Source of the DNA: Aeromonas tecta
GTDB taxonomy: Bacteria > Pseudomonadota > Gammaproteobacteria > Enterobacterales > Aeromonadaceae
DNA: 57,407 nucleotides
NCBI RefSeq assembly: GCF_000820185.1
Contig: NZ_CDCA01000029.1
Span: 1-57,407 of the forward strand
Direction: 5' to 3'
In this document: piece by piece, positions 18,727 through 26,462 of the stretch
Layout of the letters: each line of letters starts with the position of its first letter
Position numbering within the stretch: position 1 is the first letter of the stretch
Program-made: the position numbers and the translations under genes
The notes under the pieces: model-generated
Told to the model about the DNA's origin: nothing
What the model saw: the letters and a program-made list of their open reading frames with translations, nothing else
Databases searched by the model: none

Positions 18727-18773
18727 TGGTTGGTGTGAGAGGATTCGAACCCCCGACCCCTTCGTCCCGAACG
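18727..18773 (-). repeat. Displaced 3' fragment of tRNA-Pro(CGG), attachment-site scar
   Basis: The minus strand reads the anticodon loop TTCGGGA, T-arm GGGGGTTCGAATCCTCT and the end CACACCAACCA, as in tRNA-Pro(CGG). Similarity stops inside the 5' anticodon stem; no D-arm or 5' acceptor strand follows. This is the usual trace of integration into the 3' half of a tRNA gene. The element side is to the right (toward the terminase gene). Confidence 0.75.
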
Positions 18774-18817
18774 AGATTGCAGCGCTGGATCTTGAGCTTT
18801 AATTCACTCTTGCACGT

Positions 18818-19615
18818 TCAGTCATCCTTTATCACATTGCCGTCTTCGTCCCTGTTGGGTGGATACACGAACGTGATGGTCGATTTCACATTTTTGCTCC
18901 CGCTGTTGGCGCCAGAGTTTTCTTGCCGCACCCCGTCACCGTATTTCTTGGGGGCCAGCTTCGATGCCAGCCATTTACGGGCATCGATCTGCAGGCGGGA
19001 GCGTGCAATCGCATCATGGTTAACTTTGACGTTGCCCTTGGCGTCGAGGTAGGTGTCATTGCTACCGTCATCGGCAATCTGGAGGATCTCGTCGGCCAAT
19101 TTATCGGCCTGATCCTCGCGCGCGCACGCGTACTGGTCCCTAAATTCTATGTAGCGCTCATCAGCCAGCCAGCGCATCACCATGGATTTGGACGGCATGC
19201 CCGGACGTGCAAGCACTGCACGTAAACTCATCCCATCAGCAATGGCGCTGCATATAGCCTCACCCAACTCGTTCGTGAATGCGCTCCGACGGCCTCTAGG
19301 TAGCGGCTTGGAGTCCGACGTATTGGTTTCCATATTGGAAACCTGAGAAGTGAAAACTGGGATCAAAACCTGAGTTGTGGAAGTCACATGTTCGGCGCTA
19401 GGTATAGGGGCCGTTGGCATCCCTGAAGATGAAGTAACGTTACCTAGTGTTGCGACTCTTAACCATTTGCGCGTCTTGGCACGCTTGTTGATGGCGGTAT
19501 GTGAGACGCCGTGACCTATCGCTATCTGACGCACACTCTGGCGGCCAGCACAGTACGCCAGTTCGATACTGTGCCAGTCTGGGGAGTCTGTTGTTGATAT
19601 AGGGGAGTTGGTCAT
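18818..19615 (-). CDS. Phage terminase small-subunit-like protein
   Basis: A 265-residue protein. It has an N-terminal helix-turn-helix-like part (SVRQIAIGHGVSHTAINKRA), a low-complexity linker and a second domain (GEAICSAIADGMSLRAVLAR, SKSMVMRWLADERYIEFRDQ, QADKLADEILQIADDG, RSRLQIDARKWLASKLAPKK) typical of phage small terminases. No large terminase or capsid gene lies nearby, so it may redirect a helper phage's packaging. An earlier in-frame GTG at 19711 is possible. It is the last gene of the satellite element, 45 bases from the tRNA-Pro fragment. Confidence 0.75.
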   Translation of the reverse strand: MTNSPISTTDSPDWHSIELAYCAGRQSVRQIAIGHGVSHTAINKRAKTRKWLRVATLGNVTSSSGMPTAPIPSAEHVTSTTQVLIPVFTSQVSNMETNTSDSKPLPRGRRSAFTNELGEAICSAIADGMSLRAVLARPGMPSKSMVMRWLADERYIEFRDQYACAREDQADKLADEILQIADDGSNDTYLDAKGNVKVNHDAIARSRLQIDARKWLASKLAPKKYGDGVRQENSGANSGSKNVKSTITFVYPPNRDEDGNVIKDD

Positions 19616-19763
19616 AGGCGACCAGTATTTGCTAGGGGGCAAGTTGGTATCCAGCCCCACAGGGGGAGGCCGATAATCGTCGCCCGGATGTGTGGCGATA
19701 AACCAATCCACCTTCCCCTATCAGCTTCTCCCCCCCTTGAGCATATGTGCTGGCTCTATGGTT

Positions 19764-20006
19764 CTATCGCTGTAGTGGAAGCCACGCACATCTGGCAATG
19801 CCACTTCTTGATGGCATGGTCGTCCATCCGATGGTCTGTGGCCCGCGTTGCACCTTCCCTGGCAGGGCCAGTGGATTACGCATCCGGCGGGAGCGCTGGT
19901 TAGCGTGCAAAGCGCCATGAAAACGGGTGATCGGAGGGCAAAAAATCTCCAACCAGAGAATGAGGCGGCTGCCGGTTCGTGGATGGGTCGGAATAGTGTG
20001 CGCCAA
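19764..20006 (-). CDS. Possible small satellite-element protein
   Basis: An 80-codon frame (starts MAHTIPTHPRTGSRLILW) between the primase and the terminase-like gene, same strand as both. It overlaps another plausible frame (19721-19918, ends HMLKGGRS), and both resemble small proteins I have seen in P4-like elements. No good ribosome site separates them, so at most one is likely real. Confidence 0.3.
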   Translation of the reverse strand: MAHTIPTHPRTGSRLILWLEIFCPPITRFHGALHANQRSRRMRNPLALPGKVQRGPQTIGWTTMPSRSGIARCAWLPLQR

Positions 20007-20027
20007 GGTTGCGAGGTGACTTAGCCA

Positions 20028-20255
20028 TTTACTGGCACTGTGGACACTTTTTCGAAAAAACCCAGTAATGGCGCGGCGTGTAGGGCAGTGCCGTAGGTTT
20101 TTCTATTGGCACTCACTGGCACTGTTTATAGATCTTCATTTTTCGGTCGGCAGTGCCTCAGTGCTAGTAAGTACCAGTAATAAAAATACTAGCACTGCTC
20201 TCTAAGTCATTAATGATGCGGCTTTCAGAGCAAAAGTACTAACAGTGCCAGTAAA
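20028..20255. repeat. Iteron-like repeats, candidate replication region of the satellite
   Basis: At least seven copies of an ACTGGCACTG-type motif occur in 228 bases in both orientations: 20031-20040, 20086-20092 (inverted), 20106-20113, 20115-20124, 20151-20157 (inverted), 20159-20168 (inverted, CAGTGCTAGT), 20188-20197 and 20243-20252 (inverted). The outermost copies form a perfect 13-base inverted pair (TTTACTGGCACTG and its complement). The cluster lies immediately downstream of the alpha-type primase gene, where P4-like elements keep sites bound by alpha. Confidence 0.65.
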
Positions 20256-20335
20256 TCCCCAATATTTAGCAACCACGTTAGCGTTAGCCAAAAAAAGGCT
20301 CCCGGTCTGGAAGCCCTTGTTATCTTCTGGCTGGC

Positions 20336-22693
20336 TTAGTCATCCAACAATCGCGCTTGCGGCAGTACGCTGCGGGCTTCGTCCTTCAACTTCACGTTGG
20401 TGACACGATCCCCGTTGCTCTTGCGGGTCTGATACTCCTCGCCGTAAGCCTTGGCGGCTGCCTTCATCGCCTTACCGAACGCAGTGCGGTGCAGCGGGCG
20501 ATCCAGCCCCTCGGCCTTCAGATACTCCAAATAGAAGTGATACAAGAAGCGGACAGGGTCATGGACACAGTTGCCACCACCAACACGAAGCCCCGTCGTC
20601 TCACTCAGAAACTCCAGCAGTGCGCACATGGCGATCACCGGGTCGGCCTCCTGCTTGACGGCCAGCGCCTCAGCGCCGTCGCGCTGCTCCAGCAGCAACT
20701 GACGTGCCTGCTCAGGGTCTGCGAACTGGGCCAGCAGGTGACGAATGATCACCGGCAGCTCTGCGGCGATCTTGTCCCCGATAGCGGGGTCTTTGTTGGC
20801 CTCGGACACCACATTGTTGAAAGCGAAGATCACCCGGCGGCGTGATATACCCCCGTTACGCTCGGTCATCTTCATGGGCTCGTTGTTGGTGGCAATCACC
20901 ACAGCCCGCACCTTGGCGTTGAACTGCGCCTTGTTCTTGCGGTTGATTGATACCTCATCCCCGCCAGTGATCGCCTTGAGAAGAGCGCCATCACCGATGT
21001 ATTGGGATTGGTCTGGCAGCAGGATCAAGCGCTTGTCCCAGACGTTCTCGAGGCCAAATTGGCCACGCATTGCCTCCATGGAAGTAGAACCCACGTTCTC
21101 CTTCCCCACCAACAACTCACACAGGTTCGCCATAACTGACTTGCCACTGCCACCCTCCCCGGTCACTTCAAGGAACATCTGCCAGTCGTAGCGGTTAGCC
21201 AGCACCATATAGAGCGCGGCGAGGATACGATCCAACTTGTCGGGGTCGCCCCCAGCAGCATGGCTCAGCCATTTGATGAAGTTGGGAGCGTGCCGCTCCA
21301 GCGTCTCACCGGCCAATGGCTCCCCGTACTCGATCCCGTTATGGCTCGGCAGGTGGTCGCTGGGCGAGTGAGCGCGGAACTGAAACGCCTTCAAGTCATA
21401 CACGCCATTAGCGAATCCAATCAGGCTAGCTGTCGGCGCCTCCATTTCGGGCAAACCCAACTTCATTGTCTCCACAGCGCCGTTCAGCTTCTTGGCGGTA
21501 TAGGTAGCGCCTACATGATCAAACACCTCGGCCAACATCGGGGCAAGGCGAGCGTCTGACACAGGCAACCACACGCCATCGCCATACCGATAGACGATCC
21601 CCGACTCGCGGCAGACGGCAGACGTCCCGAGCAGTTCTGCAATGATGCGCCCCAGCTTGTTCGCAGGCATCTTCGACAGGGTGTCAGGGTCCAGATCCTG
21701 CGTTGATGCATCAGCAGGCGCAGGGCGCAGGGGTACCACCTTGCCAGCCAGGGGGTGATGAGGCACATTCTGGCGGGCCTCAATCTTGCGCTCAGGTGCC
21801 TTGCGCGGCTCGCTCATGCCTTTGGCGGTGGCGCTCCGGATAGTGTCAACCACCTCAGCACGACCCATGCCAGCTGCAAGCGCGGCACGTTCAAGCACGG
21901 CGGCGTCGTTGGCGGCAATCTCCCCGCCTGCTACCAGTTGCGCAATCTTCATGGTCTCCCGGTTCAAGGTCTCATTGCGCTGGCCCTGGGGCGCGTTGGC
22001 GACGGATTCCAAAGCGCCAGCCAGCGCGACGGCCCCGTACTTCGTTGTCTCGCCAGTCAATGCGACGGCGGCGAACTCAGTACGGACTGGCGCGGTGCGC
22101 TTCATGCGATCCAGCAGGGCGGGCGGTGCTTCCATCAGATCGGCCAGCTTCGGGATCGTGTCATCCGGCAGGGTCTTGTCGGCCTTGATATAGATCAATT
22201 GGTTTCCCGTCTTAATGTCCACTCCCGGCCATGCCCCGTTTACGCACTGGCGCAGCTCGGAAGCGTCAACCCCCTCTGGCAAGCTGAACAGCCAGTGATA
22301 GGAGCGATCATCGTTGCCGTCCTTGATGCGGCATTGTGCCACCTCGCTCAATGCGTCCTGCTCCGTCACTGGCTCGCCCATCAGCAACCCAAATAGATCA
22401 GCTACGGGCATCGGCTTGGGCTTGTCCTTGCCCTTGCCCTTGTTGCCGTCATAGTCCAGCAGGATCGCGCCGTCCAGACGAACGCCAAAGCGCTCAGCGT
22501 CACGGCTCACCATGCTGGCGGGGTACTTCTGCCCCTTGGCGTAGGGTTGCGGGTTGCCGTTGTTGCCCAGCGGGATCAGCGCATAGCCTGCGGCCTCGAT
22601 GTTGTAGGCCTTCTGTTGCAGGGAGGTACGGCCCCCCTTACAGGGAGCCTCGTCAAACACATCAAGGGTGAGAGCGTCGGAAGTGTCGGTCAT
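20336..22693 (-). CDS. P4 alpha-type primase/helicase
   Basis: A 785-residue replication protein. The N-terminal part (about 25-200) looks like a primase/polymerase domain (LLDYDGNKG, SYHWLFSLPEG, GVDIKTGNQLIYIK). A D5-type domain follows, then a superfamily 3 helicase at about 490-640: Walker A GEGGSGKS near 509, Walker B RLILLPDQSQ, and the sensor VIATNNEP. The C-terminal tail may bind the origin, as in P4 alpha. The ATG overlaps the upstream gene's stop (ATGA) and has AAGGGGGTG before it. It should start and unwind replication at the repeats just downstream. Confidence 0.9.
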   Translation of the reverse strand: MTDTSDALTLDVFDEAPCKGGRTSLQQKAYNIEAAGYALIPLGNNGNPQPYAKGQKYPASMVSRDAERFGVRLDGAILLDYDGNKGKGKDKPKPMPVADLFGLLMGEPVTEQDALSEVAQCRIKDGNDDRSYHWLFSLPEGVDASELRQCVNGAWPGVDIKTGNQLIYIKADKTLPDDTIPKLADLMEAPPALLDRMKRTAPVRTEFAAVALTGETTKYGAVALAGALESVANAPQGQRNETLNRETMKIAQLVAGGEIAANDAAVLERAALAAGMGRAEVVDTIRSATAKGMSEPRKAPERKIEARQNVPHHPLAGKVVPLRPAPADASTQDLDPDTLSKMPANKLGRIIAELLGTSAVCRESGIVYRYGDGVWLPVSDARLAPMLAEVFDHVGATYTAKKLNGAVETMKLGLPEMEAPTASLIGFANGVYDLKAFQFRAHSPSDHLPSHNGIEYGEPLAGETLERHAPNFIKWLSHAAGGDPDKLDRILAALYMVLANRYDWQMFLEVTGEGGSGKSVMANLCELLVGKENVGSTSMEAMRGQFGLENVWDKRLILLPDQSQYIGDGALLKAITGGDEVSINRKNKAQFNAKVRAVVIATNNEPMKMTERNGGISRRRVIFAFNNVVSEANKDPAIGDKIAAELPVIIRHLLAQFADPEQARQLLLEQRDGAEALAVKQEADPVIAMCALLEFLSETTGLRVGGGNCVHDPVRFLYHFYLEYLKAEGLDRPLHRTAFGKAMKAAAKAYGEEYQTRKSNGDRVTNVKLKDEARSVLPQARLLDD

Positions 22694-23490
22694 GACTTCA
22701 CCCCCTTGCGATTGCGCAGCAGGTCACGCTTTGCCAACAGGCTCTGCATCGGAGTCATCGAGCTATAGGGATCCGCTGGCTGGTCGTCCGCATCTTTGAG
22801 TCCATCATCGTTGACGCGGGCCTGCTCAATGCGTTGCATGGCTTCCTGACGATCTTCCTCGGTCTGGCCGTAGAGCATGAATTGGCCTTTGATGGACGCC
22901 TTGCTGACTGGCGCCTGACGGCTTTTGCTTGCCATGGCGTAGTGAGGTGCTACGATCTCGGGGTCGGCTTTCACAGGCTGAGCGTTACGAGACAAGTTAG
23001 ACAGAGCCGCCCCGCAATGGCGGCTTTTTTTATTGGCCTCGATCATCACCTCGTGCACATCATTTACATTGTTTATTTCGCAGCCTTTTTTGGTGTTTTG
23101 CACACCGTTTTGCACTTCGGTGTTGCCCAGCCCTTTAATGGCGGGCTTGCCCATCGGGTTGGTCATCCGCCGCCTACTGCTGCTCAGGCAGGGTTCCGTC
23201 TCGCCACAGTAATTGGGGTAACCAGTCAACAAGTGGTAAGCACCTGCGATGTTGGTCAGGGGGAACAGAACTTCAGGGAGCCCGTCCCCCCCGCAGAACC
23301 AGCCGGTAAAGGGGGTAAGGCAAGTGCTTTTGCGGTTCACAGTGGCAAGCGCAACCAGATACAGGATGATCTGGATCAGATAAATGCCAAACAGCAGCGA
23401 TGCCAGTTGGAGCACGAGGTGAATAATGGGGAGGAAACAAATAATACAGTGAGAGTCGTGGTTCACTGATTCGGTACGGGTGACCTGCAT
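22690..23490 (-). CDS. Leader-like protein of the satellite's regulatory region
   Basis: A 266-residue frame with mixed character. Residues 15-50 are hydrophobic and the middle contains VLFPLTNIAGAYHLLTGY and PNYCGETEPCL, a pattern I associate with leader/immunity regions of P4-like elements. The C-terminal half (from about 180) looks like an ordinary polar protein (RQAPVSKASIKGQFMLYG, EEDRQEAMQRIEQARVNDD). The ATG at 23490 is one base after the AlpA stop, with GAGG nine bases upstream. The N-terminal part may be regulatory RNA rather than protein, with the real product starting further in. Function unknown. Confidence 0.5.
   Translation of the reverse strand: MQVTRTESVNHDSHCIICFLPIIHLVLQLASLLFGIYLIQIILYLVALATVNRKSTCLTPFTGWFCGGDGLPEVLFPLTNIAGAYHLLTGYPNYCGETEPCLSSSRRRMTNPMGKPAIKGLGNTEVQNGVQNTKKGCEINNVNDVHEVMIEANKKSRHCGAALSNLSRNAQPVKADPEIVAPHYAMASKSRQAPVSKASIKGQFMLYGQTEEDRQEAMQRIEQARVNDDGLKDADDQPADPYSSMTPMQSLLAKRDLLRNRKGVKS
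23005..23031 (+). terminator. Terminator-shaped hairpin inside the satellite leader
   Basis: On the plus strand AGCCGCC and GGCGGCT pair around CCGCAAT, followed by seven T. No plus-strand gene precedes it. It may end an antisense RNA or be part of an immunity RNA acting on the leader. Confidence 0.45.
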
Positions 23491-23491
23491 G

Positions 23492-23776
23492 TTAGATGCC
23501 CTCACCGGTGTGGTGAGCCGTGCGGCGCGCCAAGAACTCAGCCAGATCGCTGACGCGGTACTTCACCAGGCGCCCGACCTTGAAATAGGGCAGGTTATAG
23601 CGGCCGGTAGAACGCCAGACAGCCAGCGTCGACACCTTCAGGTCGAGGACCTCAGCAGCCTGTTTATCGCCAACGTAAACCGGAGGATTCTTAGGGTCAA
23701 AGCAGAGTTGCGTGACAACCTGCGCGAAAATCTCAGCCTTGAGTTCGGCAAAATCATCGGAGGGGGTGGTAAACAT
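23492..23776 (-). CDS. AlpA-type helix-turn-helix regulator/excisionase
   Basis: A 94-residue DNA-binding protein. The winged-helix excisionase domain lies at about 35-85 (VYVGDKQAAEVLDLKVSTLA, VWRSTGRYNLPYFKVGRLVK, YRVSDLAEFLARR). AlpA-family proteins activate integrase expression and excision in P4-like elements. GGAG eight bases upstream supports the start. It is followed after one base by the next gene and preceded by 21-bp tandem repeats that could be its operator. Confidence 0.85.
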   Translation of the reverse strand: MFTTPSDDFAELKAEIFAQVVTQLCFDPKNPPVYVGDKQAAEVLDLKVSTLAVWRSTGRYNLPYFKVGRLVKYRVSDLAEFLARRTAHHTGEGI

Positions 23777-23848
23777 TGGTATGACTCCATCTTGGTTGAT
23801 TTGATGAAGTCATTGTCCAAACAGACTGGCGCTCGCTATATTACCCCA

Positions 23849-23899
23849 CCGTTACGGATATGGGGTTATCCGTTACGGATATGGGGTTATCCGTTACGG
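23849..23899. repeat. 21-bp tandem repeat, candidate operator
   Basis: Two perfect 21-bp copies (23849-23869, 23870-23890; begin CCGTTACGGATAT, end GGGGTTAT) are followed by the first nine bases of a third. A 21-bp period puts both copies on the same face of DNA. The array lies between the alpA and the 198-residue gene, both on the minus strand. Confidence 0.75.
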
Positions 23900-24496
23900 T
23901 TACACGGTTTTCCGATTGTGTCCTTTTTTTTTGCTGCGTCGTCCACCCATCCGGGCATACTCCGGCGCAACTGGCTTAATCCAATCTTTCACTCGCTCCA
24001 CCGTGTCGGGCAACACATCAGAGAAGCTCCTGTCATTGAGGGCCCGGTATACTAAGTCGGCCATTTCCATAATACGGATTTTCTTCTCAAAATCGGATTG
24101 CCACAGTTCGGTTGCGATGGATCGGGCAAGTTCTTGCACGACACCTTTCCTCTCGTTAATCGGGTCTAGCCCTCCTTCCATACGCTGTTTAGTGCTATGG
24201 CACTGTTTTGCATTTATCGCGATCATTGCGGTTTCTTTGGCAATTGTCACAGCATCTTGTCGCAGAATCTTATTTTTCAGTACTTCTTGCTGGTAAGCCT
24301 CATCTAACAGATCTAATTTTCTACTTAGTTTTTCGATGGTGGCTACTTGTACTGCCGCGGTTCTTTTGAGCTCAACCACATAGAAAATGTGCTGTGCAAG
24401 TTTCTCTGCCAATTGGACTTGATTGTTACTACTCATAAGAGTCTCAGCCAATGAACTACATGCTTTGACATATTCATCTTCAGACTCAATATCCAT
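23900..24496 (-). CDS. Unknown helical protein of the satellite element
   Basis: A 198-residue soluble protein I cannot name. The N-terminal two thirds are helical and probably coiled-coil (VQVATIEKLSRKLDLLDEAY). The end is basic (PVAPEYARMGGRRSKKKGHN), which suggests nucleic-acid binding. GGGAG seven bases before the ATG at 24496 favours it over a start at 24523. Between integrase and alpA, P4-like elements carry variable cargo or regulators; either fits. Confidence 0.6.
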   Translation of the reverse strand: MDIESEDEYVKACSSLAETLMSSNNQVQLAEKLAQHIFYVVELKRTAAVQVATIEKLSRKLDLLDEAYQQEVLKNKILRQDAVTIAKETAMIAINAKQCHSTKQRMEGGLDPINERKGVVQELARSIATELWQSDFEKKIRIMEMADLVYRALNDRSFSDVLPDTVERVKDWIKPVAPEYARMGGRRSKKKGHNRKTV

Positions 24497-24660
24497 ACCA
24501 TTCTCCCAACATTGTTCTACCATCTATCGCCCTCCTCGGCGTTCAACGAAACAAGGCATGTGGAATCAATGCTATTCGCCTCAACGGACTAGGAAGGCCG
24601 AAGTTTGTCTGGATTCCGGTCCCCCCGGTCTCACGCGAATTGCAGCTGAGCCAATTACGT

Positions 24661-26007
24661 TCAGCGTTTACTCGTCACTCCCTCTACGGGCGATTTGATC
24701 CCGGCCGCTTCCATCATGGCGTTTGTTGCTGTCTCAACGGATTGGCGCACAGGGTCGAGATCCAGGCGGGCGTAGATTGCCGTAGCCTGATGTGTTTTGT
24801 GGTTTAGTGACTTACCGATGATCGCCAGCGAAGCGCCTGTCTTGGCCTGCCAACTCCCCAGAGTGCGGCGCAGATCGTGGATACGCAGGTCAGTCATGTC
24901 ATAGGTCGCTGGGTCTATTCCAACCCCATTGGCCACCGCGCGATAACGTCTTTCGGCGGCAACGGGCGCTTGAGCGATTTGTAGTTCGGCCTGCTGACGC
25001 TCCTCACTGGTGAGCTTGCCCAACTCCTCAAGATGGTCGAGCAAGTGATACAAGCTGGCACGACGCAGGATTGTTGCCCATGCCTTTTTCGGTTCAACCA
25101 GGTGTCCGGTCTTGCCCTTTCCGGGGAATACAAAATATGAGTGGCCAGCCATTTGCTTGCGAGCGACAAGGATAGCCACCGCCTCTGGGGTTAAGGGGAC
25201 GTTCTGCGGAGTGCCATTCTTGGTCATGTTAATCCGCCAGATGAATGCTTCGAGGTCAAGGTCGCGCCAGGCCATCTCTTGTACATTGGCGCGTCGGGCC
25301 CCCGTCAGCAGTGACAACAGAAAGAAGTCGACGAGACTCGATTCGTCGATGGCAGCAAACAGGTATGGTAGTTCGGACGACTGGGCAAAACGATCCCGTG
25401 ATGGAGCCGGATTTTTTTGAATGCGGCTCGCTGGGTTGATGCCGCTGAATATCTCCAGATCGGCGGCGAAGTTGAACACTGAGGAAATGATGGCGAGAGC
25501 CCTGTCGGCCTGGGCTTCGCTTTTTTTCGTGGTTTTGGTGTGGATCGCCTTAATATCGGCACGGGTGATCTGTGACAGTTTGTGCGCCTTAATCGGCTCC
25601 ATGTACATGCGCAGGGTGTCACGGTAGTCACGCTTGGTACGCTCGCCGATTGGGGTGCCGTCGCGCTTACGTTTCTCGACCAGGAATTGCTCAAACATCT
25701 CGGTAAAGGTGGGCTCCTCCCGAATCGCCCGACGAGCTTCGGCTGGGTTCGCGCCAGCGGCAAACTCGCCAAGAATCTTCTGCGCCTCGTTACGGGCCTG
25801 CTCGACTGTCATTTCGGGGAAAGAACCGAGCTTGATCCAAGCAATCGAAGCACCGGCACGCTTTACAACGTAGAAGGTGCGAGAGCCCGCTGCGGTGATC
25901 CGTACTGCCAGCTTCTGTACTTCGCTATCGTATACAGTAGAACGCTTTCCAGACTCCGGCGGAGCTAGCGACAGTAGTGCTGTTTTTGTGAATTTGAACT
26001 TAACCAT
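24661..26007 (-). CDS. P4-type tyrosine integrase
   Basis: A 448-residue site-specific recombinase. It has an N-terminal arm-binding DUF4102-type domain (about 1-90), a core-binding domain (about 105-195) and a catalytic domain with arginine in LLTGARRANVQ near 239, lysine in MTKNG, HDLRR near 379, and SLNHKTHQATAIYARLD with the nucleophilic tyrosine near 412. All key residues are present. It reads away from the tRNA-Thr fragment 158 bases upstream, the usual layout for tRNA-targeting elements, and short direct repeats lie between. Confidence 0.95.
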   Translation of the reverse strand: MVKFKFTKTALLSLAPPESGKRSTVYDSEVQKLAVRITAAGSRTFYVVKRAGASIAWIKLGSFPEMTVEQARNEAQKILGEFAAGANPAEARRAIREEPTFTEMFEQFLVEKRKRDGTPIGERTKRDYRDTLRMYMEPIKAHKLSQITRADIKAIHTKTTKKSEAQADRALAIISSVFNFAADLEIFSGINPASRIQKNPAPSRDRFAQSSELPYLFAAIDESSLVDFFLLSLLTGARRANVQEMAWRDLDLEAFIWRINMTKNGTPQNVPLTPEAVAILVARKQMAGHSYFVFPGKGKTGHLVEPKKAWATILRRASLYHLLDHLEELGKLTSEERQQAELQIAQAPVAAERRYRAVANGVGIDPATYDMTDLRIHDLRRTLGSWQAKTGASLAIIGKSLNHKTHQATAIYARLDLDPVRQSVETATNAMMEAAGIKSPVEGVTSKR

Positions 26008-26027
26008 TATCCAGCCTAACTCCTTCA

Positions 26028-26056
26028 GGCTAACACCGGGCTAACACCGGCTAACA
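26028..26056. repeat. Direct repeats, candidate integrase arm sites
   Basis: GGCTAACACCG occurs at 26028-26038 and 26039-26049, and a partial GGCTAACA at 26049-26056. They sit between the integrase start and the tRNA-Thr fragment, where arm-type sites are expected. Confidence 0.55.
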
Positions 26057-26164
26057 AATCAGGTCAATATTCGTGTTAACTCAGTAAAGCAACGCTAGGC
26101 CTAAAGCCCTATTTTGTATAGCATGAAATAGGTTGGTAAATGTGAGTACATTCACACACTTTCT

Positions 26165-26211
26165 CATTCGTAATGCGTTGGTCGGGGGTTCGACTCCTCT
26201 TACCGGCACCA
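26165..26211 (+). repeat. Displaced 3' fragment of tRNA-Thr(CGT), attachment-site scar
   Basis: The plus strand reads the anticodon loop TTCGTAA, T-arm GGGGGTTCGACTCCTCT and the end TACCGGCACCA, as in tRNA-Thr(CGT). The 5' anticodon stem no longer pairs, and no D-arm or 5' acceptor is present. The element lies to the left and native chromosome to the right. No intact tRNA-Thr is seen in the window. Confidence 0.8.
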
Positions 26212-26219
26212 GTCAAAAC

Positions 26220-26260
26220 AAAAGGTTAGCCTCATTATGAGGCTAACCTTTTGTGCTTTT
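26220..26260 (+). terminator. Terminator after the tRNA-Thr fragment
   Basis: A perfect 15-base stem (26220-26234 with 26238-26252) with a TTA loop, followed by GTGCTTTTT. It fits the original terminator of tRNA-Thr. Confidence 0.85.
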
Positions 26261-26462
26261 TGTAATTCGGGCCCCGTCGGGGACCCAGGATTAACAACGC
26301 TAGCGCCCAATCCACCCCTTCACATGCCCGCCATGACCTGCTCTTCCATCCAAGCCCTGACTGGCCAACCGGAACGTACGACGGTCAAGGTGCGAAGCCC
26401 CCACAGGTGGATCGACCCTGCATAACGGCGTATGGCCGGGATATTTTCAGCCAAGACACGTC

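Noticed and set aside
18727..18773. Complete tRNA-Pro gene
   Set aside because: The D-arm, 5' acceptor strand and a pairing 5' anticodon stem are missing.
23849..23899. CRISPR array
   Set aside because: The units are perfect tandem copies with no spacers.
26165..26211. Complete tRNA-Thr gene
   Set aside because: Only the 3' half is present.
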